Positions 1 to 6,448 of a stretch of DNA of 9,166 nucleotides are shown in pieces. Numbering within the stretch: position 1 is the stretch's first letter; every line of letters starts with the position of its first letter. A model generated the notes under the pieces. It ran no database searches and was not told the DNA's origin. It worked only from the letters and a program-made list of their open reading frames with translations. A program made the position numbers and the translations under genes. The DNA lies in assembly GCA_039933315.1 (NCBI GenBank), contig JBDTOI010000160.1:1-9166 (forward strand), in the 5' to 3' direction. This DNA is from DASXRU01 sp039933315. Lineage in GTDB: Bacteria > Acidobacteriota > Blastocatellia > Pyrinomonadales > Pyrinomonadaceae.

Positions 1-987
1 GGGGCGCGCATACTCGATGTCGGCTGCGGCTCAGGCTGGCTCTGCGAATACTTCGCCCGCTTCGGCTACGATGTCACCGGAGTAGACATCAGCCCGGCTC
101 TGATCGATCTCGCGCGCGAACGATTGCAACGCGTTCCGTATGGTGTCGATGACGAGACTACTCTGCGGCACCGTTTCCTGGTTCACGACATTGAAAGCAC
201 TCCGCTGCCCGAAACTTTCGACGCGGTCATTTGTTACGACGCACTGCATCACTTTGAAAACGAGCGGGCCGTGCTTGCCAATCTGGCAGCCATGGTCGAC
301 TACGGTGGACTGCTTTTTGTGCTGGAAGGAAGCCCGCCCCCCGCAGGCTCGGCCACAGAAGAAGAACTGCGCGGCGTGATGCGCCAATACCAGACGCTGG
401 AATCACCGTTTAGCCGCGACTATCTTTTGGCGCTGCTGGCGGAAAACGGATTTGCCGTAATCGGTGATTATGTCGCCGTGAACGATCTCTTTGAGCGCAG
501 CAGTCTGGATCCGGCCAGCCTCCTCAGCGAGCAGGCTGGATTCAACTATCTGCTCTGTAAAAAAGTTTCCCGTGACGGTCCGGCCAGGATGCCCACCAGC
601 CGTGAACCGGGTGACTTGCTTGCGGCGATTACTTTGATTGAGGAGTTGCGTGGGGTGTTCAGTTCGAATGAGGGCATGCAGGTTTTGATCGAGTTAGAGA
701 ACACGGGCGATACCGTCTGGCTGGTCAATCGCCGGGCCCCAAAAGGCACAGTGCGGTTGGGAGTCAAGATAATCGACGATGCGGACAATGTGGTCGATGA
801 GTTTCACGGTGTGCCGGCCTTGCCGCGCGCCCTGGCGCCGCGTGAAAGAGTCACCCTGCGGATCAATCGCGCCGCGCCTCAGAACCCAGGCCACTACACC
901 ATGAAGATCGATCTAATCGATCAGGAGATCTGCTGGTTTGAAGAACGAGGCTCGCGGCCTTTGATGGTAAGAATCAAGGTTGAATGA
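1..987 (+). CDS. SAM-dependent class I methyltransferase with C-terminal Ig-like domain (5' partial)
   Basis: The frame is open from the first base, so the start lies upstream; 328 codons are visible. The Rossmann SAM-binding signature is at in-window residues 4-12 (ILDVGCGSG), followed by the acidic end of strand beta2 (VTGVDIS, D29) and the post-motif ALHHFENE near residue 81, as in Methyltransf_11/25-type enzymes. The TTG at 124 is internal, because motif I lies before it. From about residue 211 to the TGA stop there is a separate beta-rich domain (ELENTGDTVW, LAPRERVTL, GHYTMKIDLI, CWFEERGS). It resembles the Ig-like modules attached to some bacterial glycosyl- and methyltransferases. The substrate is unknown; a sugar or surface-polymer acceptor is a guess from that domain. 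It converges with the protease gene, and only the repeat element separates their stops. Confidence 0.85.
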   Translation, partial: GARILDVGCGSGWLCEYFARFGYDVTGVDISPALIDLARERLQRVPYGVDDETTLRHRFLVHDIESTPLPETFDAVICYDALHHFENERAVLANLAAMVDYGGLLFVLEGSPPPAGSATEEELRGVMRQYQTLESPFSRDYLLALLAENGFAVIGDYVAVNDLFERSSLDPASLLSEQAGFNYLLCKKVSRDGPARMPTSREPGDLLAAITLIEELRGVFSSNEGMQVLIELENTGDTVWLVNRRAPKGTVRLGVKIIDDADNVVDEFHGVPALPRALAPRERVTLRINRAAPQNPGHYTMKIDLIDQEICWFEERGSRPLMVRIKVE

Positions 988-1122
988 TTTGTAGGGGCGG
1001 CACTCCGTGGCCGCCCCTTCCTCCGCCGATAATGACGAGGGGCGCCCACTCAGGGACGCCCCTCGTTTTGTGATGATGAAGGGTAATGCAAGAGGGGCGG
1101 CCACGGAGTGCCGCCCCGTACA
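988..1122. repeat. REP-like inverted hairpin pair, copy 1
   Basis: The left arm (991-1017) has a GGGGCGGC / GCCGCCCC stem around the loop ACTCCGTG. The right arm (1094-1117) is its exact 24-base reverse complement. The 76-base spacer contains a separate hairpin. The element fills almost the whole 138-base gap between the convergent stops at 987 and 1126. Related pairs occur at 4840-4948 and 9114-9166. It looks like a REPIN-type mobile palindrome, but no RAYT transposase is in the window. Confidence 0.85.
1035..1069 (+). terminator. Terminator-like hairpin inside the repeat pair
   Basis: A 10-bp perfect stem (ACGAGGGGCG at 1035-1044 with CGCCCCTCGT at 1057-1066) can extend by a CCC/GGG triplet (1045-1047 with 1053-1055), leaving loop ACTCA and one bulged A. 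The T-run TTTT (1066-1069) follows, which fits an intrinsic terminator for the upstream + strand methyltransferase. It could instead be simply another member of a palindromic repeat family, since its core resembles bases 5340-5357. Confidence 0.6.
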
Positions 1123-1125
1123 ATC

Positions 1126-3252
1126 CTATTGCGCGCACTCGGCGTTGGTGCGAGGGGCCAGCATGCCGAATCGGTTCTGATATTCCGAGGATGTGATAAA
1201 AGCGCAGACCATTGAGCGGTAACTGCCCTGATCATTTGGCTGCTTGTGTCCCAGCACGTTTATCCAGAAATCATATCCACCCTGATCGGGATCGCGCCGC
1301 AGATATCCGAAGTATTGCATCAAGACAAAGGCGCCGTTGTACTCGGCGCGCACGAAGTTGGGATCGTCCACCAGTCGTCGCAAGATCGCCGCCCGGCCGT
1401 GATCGCTGCCGTCATACATCGCGATTAATTCGTCCCGCTGGGCGGATAGATCGATTCCCGCGCTTTCCTGCACAGACGCCAGCAGCGCGTCACTGAAGTG
1501 CTCGGCCGTCATACCCGCGGGATACTTCTGCTGAAACTGCGTTCGCTCAAGAACCGTCCGGATGAACGCTTCTTTGTTTGACTCCAGATCCAGGCCGCCT
1601 AACACGCGGGCCCGATCACTTCCGAATTCAGCAAAGGTTGGGCGCCTGCCAAAGGCGGATCGGTAAAGGCGATAAACGAACGAGCCGGTGTTCTGAAACT
1701 CGCTCTCGCTCAAGAAAGCCGTCGAAACTTCAATCCGGCGACGAGCGATACAGGACGCATCCGTACCGCATTGCGCGATTTCGCTGGTCCAGTAAGCCAG
1801 ACCACCTGCGTCTGGCTCGCGGCCAAGGAAATCCGTGTAGTGCTGGCGCACGAAGAACTGCGCATCCTCGGCCGGGTTGGCCGCGGCCGACGAGTTGACT
1901 CCCGGATCGATCGTCAGCGCTCCCGCCAGGTATGCCACTTCGCCGGAGTTTGCCTGCATGCGAATGCTGTAATCGCCGAACGGCGCGTTGGCTGCCACGG
2001 TGACGTTGAAACTGATAACCGGATAGCTGGTGGCAAACTGTTGCCGCGTGAGGCTGGCTGCATCCACTTTCACAAACGGCGAACTTACGCTGATGCTGGT
2101 GCCCGGCACCTGATCGACACCAATCCCGCCCACGAAGATGGTGTACGTCTTGCCGGCTTCCAACGGCAGGGCGGTAGTTGATAGCTCGCTGTTTAGACCA
2201 GCCATCTGCGGCACCAGGGCCGGGGCCGGATCTGATTCCAGCAGCAGGTTGCCGGAGTTAGTTGCGCCGGCTGCGACGTTCACTTCCTTTAAGTAGGAAT
2301 TTGCCAGCTCGACGGTGCGAAAGAGCGGTCTGGTAGTTGTCAGTCCCGGATAGGATCCGGCAGCGCCGGTGATATCCGCGGCGGCGATTGGTCCACCGAG
2401 GCTTTGCAGTATCAAGCGGTATGCGCCTGGCAATAATCCGTCGATGCGATATTCACCAGTGCTTAGAGTGATGTTGCCGGCGACTACCTTGCCGGTGCCG
2501 ATGTTCTCAGCGAATACATGAGCGCCATAAACCAGAGTGGCGAGTTCGCCGCCCGATCCCTCGGCGGTCAACCGGCCCACGATTGATCCTGTGTCCTGGC
2601 GAGATCCGTAAAGCGCGCGCGCGCCGGCGCGATCGTCTTCCGCCAGCGTGCGACCGGTCAGAGCCGGCAGACTATAGACGCCGTTCTTGCTTTGCCGCGG
2701 CTGCATTGTTGCGCCCACCACGGCTGAATGCTCCAGGCCCAACAGGTGGCCAATCTCATGCGTCAGTGTGGCTTCGAGATCGTAGGTGCCGAACGTGCCG
2801 TCAGTGGAAAACGGCTGGCTGGGGTTCAAGGCGATGTCAGCTTCAGTGATGGCTCCGGTAGAGCCAAAGAAAGCGCGAGTGCGTCCCGGCGCTTCCGAAT
2901 TGCCAAAGACGGTGGAATTGTCGCCGGCAATGGTGATCAGGCTGACGCCGTCTCCTGCATTCGACGGGCTGATCATTTGCGCGCTGGAAGAGGTCTCGAA
3001 AAACTTGATCCTGCCGACGCGGGTCCAGTGTTGCAACGCGCGGCGCGCGGCGCCCATGACATCGCTGCCGGCCTTGATGTTCGGCGGCGGAGACTGTAAC
3101 GAAGTGGACAGGGCGACTGTTATCTGGTTGCTATTCCAACGAAGCGGAACGGTGTTTGAGCTGTCGCGGTACTGCAAAGTATACGAGCGCGCCGGCACGA
3201 AGGTGCCAAGGAGAATGAGACCCAGGGTAAATATGGTAACTGCGCGTCGCAT
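1126..3252 (-). CDS. Secreted metzincin-type zinc metalloprotease with DUF4214 C-terminus
   Basis: Predicted 708-residue exported peptidase. Residues 1-23 form a signal peptide (Arg-rich start, hydrophobic core, cleavage near ARS). The catalytic domain spans roughly 24-216, with zinc motif HEIGHLLGLEH at 165-175 (ligands H165, H169, H175; catalytic E166) and a likely Met-turn at M183, as in matrixin/M10-like metzincins. Residues about 222-283 look like a carboxypeptidase-regulatory-like beta sandwich (GSIVGRLTA ... GEYRIDGLLPGAYRL). A further beta-rich stretch covers about 340-448. The C-terminal region, about 465-693, matches DUF4214: FLGREPDAGGLAYW at 475-488 and its second half YLRRDPDQGGYDFW at 650-663. 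The ATG at 3252 is chosen because it precedes the signal peptide directly; no strong Shine-Dalgarno is visible. The substrate is unknown; degradation of extracellular protein is the family expectation. Confidence 0.88.
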   Translation of the reverse strand: MRRAVTIFTLGLILLGTFVPARSYTLQYRDSSNTVPLRWNSNQITVALSTSLQSPPPNIKAGSDVMGAARRALQHWTRVGRIKFFETSSSAQMISPSNAGDGVSLITIAGDNSTVFGNSEAPGRTRAFFGSTGAITEADIALNPSQPFSTDGTFGTYDLEATLTHEIGHLLGLEHSAVVGATMQPRQSKNGVYSLPALTGRTLAEDDRAGARALYGSRQDTGSIVGRLTAEGSGGELATLVYGAHVFAENIGTGKVVAGNITLSTGEYRIDGLLPGAYRLILQSLGGPIAAADITGAAGSYPGLTTTRPLFRTVELANSYLKEVNVAAGATNSGNLLLESDPAPALVPQMAGLNSELSTTALPLEAGKTYTIFVGGIGVDQVPGTSISVSSPFVKVDAASLTRQQFATSYPVISFNVTVAANAPFGDYSIRMQANSGEVAYLAGALTIDPGVNSSAAANPAEDAQFFVRQHYTDFLGREPDAGGLAYWTSEIAQCGTDASCIARRRIEVSTAFLSESEFQNTGSFVYRLYRSAFGRRPTFAEFGSDRARVLGGLDLESNKEAFIRTVLERTQFQQKYPAGMTAEHFSDALLASVQESAGIDLSAQRDELIAMYDGSDHGRAAILRRLVDDPNFVRAEYNGAFVLMQYFGYLRRDPDQGGYDFWINVLGHKQPNDQGSYRSMVCAFITSSEYQNRFGMLAPRTNAECAQ

Positions 3253-3346
3253 TGTAAATTCGGGCGGAATCGGGACCGAGGTTGGAAAAAACTGTTCGAG
3301 GCCGGTTGGCCGGCCCGTATGTTAGCACGGGGCACGGCGAGGGTAG

Positions 3347-3352
3347 TATGAT
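3347..3352 (+). promoter_or_regulatory. Possible -10 box upstream of the sulfoxide reductase
   Basis: TATGAT sits 129 bases before the ATG at 3482, in the 229-base divergent gap. A poor -35 match (TTAGCA, 3322-3327) lies 19 bases upstream of it. This is a weak guess by motif alone, and the repeat hairpin at 3394-3440 would lie in the leader. Apart from these signals I see nothing definite between 3253 and 3393. Confidence 0.2.
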
Positions 3353-3393
3353 TTGTGGGAAGAAATCTTTCCCTTTCGCCTTTGGTATTTTGG

Positions 3394-3440
3394 TTCTTAA
3401 CGGCTTTGCGACTAGCTGTTTCACGCAAAGGCGCTAAGAA
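3394..3440. repeat. Imperfect palindrome of the CGCAAAGGCGC type
   Basis: The arms at 3394-3410 and 3424-3440 pair at 15 of 17 positions (TTCTTAACGGCTTTGCG against CGCAAAGGCGCTAAGAA) around a 13-base loop. A partial direct repeat (AAGGCGCAAAGAG) follows at 3452-3464. It lies 41 bases before the msrC start codon. There is no T-run, so a terminator role is doubtful; a dispersed repeat is more likely. Confidence 0.55.
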
Positions 3441-3481
3441 AGGAAGACCAGAAGGCGCAAAGAGTCGAGATAGACGGGGAA

Positions 3482-3991
3482 ATGTTGAGTATTTCGATGC
3501 TAAATGGACCGGCGGTAGTCCCAAGTTCGGACTTTTACCAGGGATTGGAGCAGCAGGCCCGGGCCCTGCTGGAGGGCGAAACGGACCTGATCGCTAACGC
3601 GGCCAACCTGGCGGCGCTGATCTACCATTCTTTGCCGGACTTGAATTGGGCCGGGTTCTATTTTCTGCAAGGCGAGCAATTGGTGCTGGGGCCTTTTCAG
3701 GGTCAACCGGCGTGTGTGCGCATCGAAATGGGAAAAGGGATCTGCGGCACGGCGGCTCTTAAGCGCGAAACGGTCATCGTTTCCAACGTGCACGAGTTTC
3801 CCGGACACATCGCGTGCGACAGTGCTTCCAATTCCGAGATCGTGGTCCCGGTAATCATGGAGAGTCGGCTGATTGGCGTCCTCGATCTGGACAGCCCGAA
3901 GTTTTCGCGGTTTGACGACAAAGACGCGGCAGGTCTCGCCAACGTCGTCGATGTGTTTGTTGAGATGTCCGACGTTCGAATTGAGAAGTAA
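3482..3991 (+). CDS. msrC: Free methionine-(R)-sulfoxide reductase (GAF-domain fRMsr)
   Basis: The 169-residue protein is a single GAF domain and matches fRMsr (MsrC/YebR) along its length. The enzyme reduces free L-methionine-(R)-sulfoxide to methionine, with electrons from thioredoxin. The diagnostic core LGPFQGQPACVRIEMGKG runs from residue 69 and is followed by ICGTAA and FPGHIACDSASNSEIVVP. All three conserved cysteines are present (C78, C88, C112), with the same 10 and 24 residue spacing as the catalytic set of the E. coli enzyme (84, 94, 118). NWAGFYF (55-61) is another family signature. The ATG at 3482 has GGGGA only one base upstream; the in-frame ATG at 3497 would put it 16 bases away, so the start is uncertain by five codons. 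It is cytoplasmic and is the first of three co-oriented genes. Confidence 0.93.
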   Translation: MLSISMLNGPAVVPSSDFYQGLEQQARALLEGETDLIANAANLAALIYHSLPDLNWAGFYFLQGEQLVLGPFQGQPACVRIEMGKGICGTAALKRETVIVSNVHEFPGHIACDSASNSEIVVPVIMESRLIGVLDLDSPKFSRFDDKDAAGLANVVDVFVEMSDVRIEK

Positions 3992-4008
3992 ACACGAGGC
4001 GTTAGGAA

Positions 4009-4136
4009 ATCCACAGATTACGCAGATTACACAGAGCGGACGACAAGCTAATGAGCCGAGTGAATGCCAGAGAGTCGCGGCAGTGCGGGCTAGAGGTCCT
4101 TTTCCTGAATCGGTGTAATCTGCGGAATCTGTGGAT
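4009..4136. repeat. MITE-like element with 24-bp terminal inverted repeats (ATCCACAGATT type)
   Basis: The left end (4009-4032, beginning ATCCACAGATTACGCAG) and the right end (4113-4136) are inverted repeats matching at 23 of 24 positions. The interior is 80 bases. The element lies between the msrC stop and the next start codon, ending six bases before the ATG at 4143. It has no coding capacity. From memory, repeats of the CACAGATTACGCAGATTACAC type are common in environmental bacterial genomes; the copy number in this genome cannot be judged here. Confidence 0.8.
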
Positions 4137-4142
4137 GCTGAT

Positions 4143-4802
4143 ATGACGAACAAAAACGCGCGCCCAAACATCGTGGCCATCAGCGGCTTCTCGTCCAACA
4201 CGGGCAAGACGACGTTGATGTGCGAACTTCTGCGCGCGCTGCCGGGGTGGGAGGCGATCAAGTTGACGCGGGGACACTATCGCTCGTGTGGCAAAGAGCC
4301 GGACACTTGTTGCGTTAGTGATCTGTTGGGGGACAAGCCTGTGGTCCGTTCCGGCCGCGCAGAGAACTATACCGCCGGCAAAGATACGGCACGGTACTGG
4401 GACGCGGGCGCGGCCAACGTTCACTGGGTCATCGCCACCGACGATCAGGTTGAAAGCGGAATTAAAGAGGCGCTCGACCGCGTACAGAGCCCTTCAGTGT
4501 TGATTGAGGGAAACAGTTTCCTGAATTTCGTAGAGGTCGATTTTGCGCTGGTATGCGCCCGCGCCGATGGCGGCACGATCAAATCCAGCGCCCGGGAGGT
4601 GCTGAACAAAGCATCCGGGCTTTTCCTTTCGACTATTGACGAGGATGGAGGCGATGCCCGGGGGCGTTTTGCCGGGTGGCGCGCGGAATTGACTATCGAT
4701 CTCGAATTAGATGGTTTGCCGCTTTACACGCGTGATGATTTGCCGCGGTTGGTGGAGCAAATGCGCGAGATTACTTCACGCGTTCGCAATTATGCCGCCT
4801 GA
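4143..4802 (+). CDS. MobB-like P-loop NTPase (possible molybdopterin-guanine dinucleotide biosynthesis adaptor)
   Basis: The 219-residue cytoplasmic protein has a Walker A loop GFSSNTGKT at 15-23, right after the first beta strand (IVAIS). IKLTRGH (39-45) and GKDTARYWDAGA (79-90) sit where MobB proteins have their conserved His and GKDS..AGA motifs, so a MobB-like fold is the best match. In that family the protein binds GTP and assists MobA in attaching GMP to molybdopterin. Unusual are the cysteines C49, C56 and C57 (spacing C-x6-C-C), absent from typical MobB as I know it. No mobA, moeA or molybdoenzyme gene is adjacent. I chose ATG 4143 over the GTG at 4131, because the GTG lies inside the repeat and the homologous region starts later. 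No clear Shine-Dalgarno is visible. A related SIMIBI NTPase of other function is possible. Confidence 0.6.
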   Translation: MTNKNARPNIVAISGFSSNTGKTTLMCELLRALPGWEAIKLTRGHYRSCGKEPDTCCVSDLLGDKPVVRSGRAENYTAGKDTARYWDAGAANVHWVIATDDQVESGIKEALDRVQSPSVLIEGNSFLNFVEVDFALVCARADGGTIKSSAREVLNKASGLFLSTIDEDGGDARGRFAGWRAELTIDLELDGLPLYTRDDLPRLVEQMREITSRVRNYAA

Positions 4803-4839
4803 TATGCGTTGGCTTTTGCATCTGGGGTATTCAGAGTGA

Positions 4840-4948
4840 GTTTGTAGGGGTGGCACTCCGTGGCCACCCCTTCCTAGCACCTGTGCAATGCAACGATTGT
4901 GACTCAATCGGAAAAGAGGGGTGGCCACGGAGTGCCACCCCTACAAAC
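4840..4948. repeat. REP-like inverted hairpin pair, copy 2 (T/A stem variant)
   Basis: Perfect 31-base inverted arms at 4840-4870 and 4918-4948 flank a 47-base spacer. Each arm folds as GGGGTGGC / GCCACCCC around ACTCCGTG. Compared with copy 1, a stem C-G pair has become T-A on both sides, so pairing is kept. The arm continues outward as GTTTGTA / TACAAAC. It lies 37 bases after the stop of the MobB-like gene and may end that transcript, although no good T-run follows. Confidence 0.88.
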
Positions 4949-4971
4949 GCCGGACCACGCTGGATTGCCGG

Positions 4972-4978
4972 AAGGAAG
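4972..4978 (+). promoter_or_regulatory. Ribosome binding site deciding the rhodanese start
   Basis: AAGGAAG, with AGGA at 4973-4976, ends 7-9 bases before the ATG at 4986. It supports that start over the in-frame GTG at 4899, from which translation would read through the repeat arm. Confidence 0.6.
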
Positions 4979-4985
4979 AAGCCAA

Positions 4986-5318
4986 ATGGAAGTCACCAGA
5001 GTCACCATTGACGAAGTAAAGGAACGTCTGGATCGAGGCGAGCCGCTGGCTTTCGTGGATACGCGAAACGCAAAGGACTGGGAAGGGTCTAACCGGAAAG
5101 CGGCGGGAGCAATTCGCGTCCCCTCTGATAAGTTACTCGAGCACCTTGAAGAAATTCCGCGCGACCGCACGGTGATTACGTACTGTGATTGTAACTACGA
5201 AATGTCCAGCGCCCGTGTGGCGCAGAGGCTTTTAGAGCAGGGATGGAAGAACGTGCATCCGCTTTACGGAGGATTTAAGGCCTGGGAGAAGGCAGGCCTC
5301 CCGACCGATCCGAAGTAA
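4986..5318 (+). CDS. Single-domain rhodanese-like sulfurtransferase
   Basis: This 110-residue cytoplasmic protein is one complete rhodanese domain, which normally carries sulfane sulfur as a cysteine persulfide between donor and acceptor. LAFVDTRNAKDWEGS (21-35) is the family's first signature. The active loop is YCDCNYEMSSARVA (66-79), with C67 as the expected catalytic cysteine. YGGFKAWEKAGLP (94-106) is the typical C-terminal motif. The loop belongs to the YCxCxxExSSARVA type rather than the common YCxxGxRS type, so a second cysteine, C69, lies next to the active site. Start ATG 4986 is chosen for its Shine-Dalgarno and because the longer reading would translate repeat DNA. Its partner is unknown. 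The stop codon lies within the inverted repeat shared with the convergent hydrolase gene. Confidence 0.88.
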   Translation: MEVTRVTIDEVKERLDRGEPLAFVDTRNAKDWEGSNRKAAGAIRVPSDKLLEHLEEIPRDRTVITYCDCNYEMSSARVAQRLLEQGWKNVHPLYGGFKAWEKAGLPTDPK

Positions 5319-5399
5319 CGCAACCTGTTAGTTTGCGACGGGGCGCCGCCACTCAGGCTTGAATATACCGGCTACTTCGCAAACTAACAGTTTGCGTTA
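5316..5399. terminator. 23-bp inverted repeat between convergent genes, probable bidirectional terminator or repeat element
   Basis: The arms 5316-5338 and 5377-5399 pair at 22 of 23 positions (the only mismatch is C5324 against T5391), around a 38-base interior. The core of each arm is CTGTTAGTTTGCGA or its complement. The arms include both stop codons: TAA of the rhodanese (5316-5318) and TAA of the hydrolase on the other strand (5397-5399). The location suits two-way termination, but there is no classical U-tract. Length and symmetry also fit an inserted mini-element. Confidence 0.65.
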
Positions 5400-6353
5400 A
5401 AGACCGCTGAGAATCATCTTCCATCTCACCCACGCTTCATCACGGGCCTTCTTATTGGCCTTGTAATTAGTCAGGGCCCTTTGGTAATCCGCTGCCGCTT
5501 TGTCGTCGGCCTCCTTGTCACCCTTGGCGACCGGCGCCGTGGGCTCGGGTGCATCGCCCGCTCGCATGAATCCATGGCCCGCACCTTCATAGGTTACCGG
5601 CTCGTATTTCTTCTTCAACTCCTTCATCGCCTCAATGGTCTTTGGCAGCGTCTGGTTGATGCGCGCGTCATTGCCGGCGTAGAAGCCATGGACCGGTGCC
5701 TTAATGCGCGCCAGGGCCTCTTTGTCCATCTCCTGTTCTTTCATCGGAGCTGTGCCGTAGAAAACAAAAGCGGCCTTCAACTTTGGATTATTGGTGGCAT
5801 ACCGAAACGATTGGGTGCCGCCCCAGCAGTAACCGGTCACGGCAACTTTTCCGTTAGCGGCGGGTAGCTTGGCCACGTAATCCGCCACCGCATTCAGGTC
5901 AGCGGTGATCTGGTCCGGCGGCAAATCGCGTATGGCCGCGCCCACGGCATTGCGTTCAGTGAAGCTGCTGGTGCCGCCGCCACCGGGTCCCATCCCGGAA
6001 AGGAAGTCGGGAGCGATAGCCACGTAGCCGGCTTCCGCGAGTTGGTCCGTCAGGCTCTGGACCCAGTCTGTCATCCCGTTAATTTCATGAATCACAATTA
6101 CGGCCGTCGCCTTCTTCTTTACTTCCGGATAGACGACGAAGGCATTGACTTCGCGATTGCCGTGTTTCACCTTCACCCACTCCTGATGGCGCGACGACTT
6201 TGCCAGACGCGCCCTGGCCCAGTCCTGTGTTTCCCGCATGGCGGTTGTCGGATCGGGTAGCGAGTGGTGATCCATGTGCTGCGCATTTATGCGCGCGGTT
6301 AAGCCGACAAGGGTGAACAAGAGCACTGAGACAACGACAAACGCTTTCTTCAT
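5397..6353 (-). CDS. Exported dienelactone hydrolase family protein (alpha/beta hydrolase)
   Basis: The 318-residue protein has an N-terminal signal peptide (1-24: MKK, hydrophobic run 4-20, cleavage near INA-Q), so it should act outside the cytoplasm. The mature part matches dienelactone hydrolase (PF01738): IHEING (88-93, with the family's active-site-proximal Glu, E90), nucleophile elbow GYCWGG (174-179) with C176, Asp in YAGNDAR (D229) and His in GAGHGFM (H260), giving a Cys-Asp-His triad. After the His there is a charged Lys/Ala-rich tail of about 50 residues containing a probable helix. The substrate cannot be told; family members act on lactones, esters or amides, and a chloroaromatic pathway is not implied because no catechol genes are nearby. 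Start ATG 6353 has an excellent Shine-Dalgarno. Confidence 0.9.
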   Translation of the reverse strand: MKKAFVVVSVLLFTLVGLTARINAQHMDHHSLPDPTTAMRETQDWARARLAKSSRHQEWVKVKHGNREVNAFVVYPEVKKKATAVIVIHEINGMTDWVQSLTDQLAEAGYVAIAPDFLSGMGPGGGGTSSFTERNAVGAAIRDLPPDQITADLNAVADYVAKLPAANGKVAVTGYCWGGTQSFRYATNNPKLKAAFVFYGTAPMKEQEMDKEALARIKAPVHGFYAGNDARINQTLPKTIEAMKELKKKYEPVTYEGAGHGFMRAGDAPEPTAPVAKGDKEADDKAAADYQRALTNYKANKKARDEAWVRWKMILSGL

Positions 6354-6359
6354 GATGGG

Positions 6360-6364
6360 CCTCC
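6360..6364 (-). promoter_or_regulatory. Strong ribosome binding site of the dienelactone hydrolase gene
   Basis: On the - strand GGAGG lies six bases before the ATG. It is the clearest Shine-Dalgarno in the window; most other genes here have a weak one or none. Confidence 0.7.
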
Positions 6365-6448
6365 GTGATGTATTGAGTTGGGGGCGGCTATTGTAGCAAA
6401 GCCCGACTCTTTTGAAGAATGCGACTCAGCTTTGCACAAAACTCTTAT

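Noticed and set aside
3300..3315. GGCCGGTTGGCCGGCC as a regulatory palindrome in the divergent gap.
   Set aside because: Its stems are only four bases and can pair in several registers; there is no second copy, so it cannot be separated from chance in GC-rich DNA.
3120..3524. Small - strand frames upstream of the protease.
   Set aside because: They overlap the protease gene and msrC start, lack domain features, and come partly from repeat sequence.
4131..4142. Earlier GTG start for the MobB-like gene.
   Set aside because: It lies in the terminal inverted repeat and adds only four residues without family similarity. It remains possible but less likely than ATG 4143.
3500..4261. Long - strand open frame across msrC and the MobB-like gene start.
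   Set aside because: It is antisense to a clear fRMsr with all catalytic cysteines, and its own translation shows no recognisable domain and runs through repeat DNA.
4840..4948. CRISPR-like repeat-spacer array.
   Set aside because: There are only two arms in inverted orientation, with no regular direct repeats and no cas genes.
4899..4985. Longer rhodanese start at GTG 4899.
   Set aside because: The extra 29 codons translate the right arm of the repeat pair, and a good Shine-Dalgarno precedes ATG 4986.
4143..5318. Molybdenum-cofactor operon made of the MobB-like and rhodanese genes.
   Set aside because: A 183-base gap with a hairpin pair separates them and no other cofactor gene is present, so it is kept only as a hypothesis.
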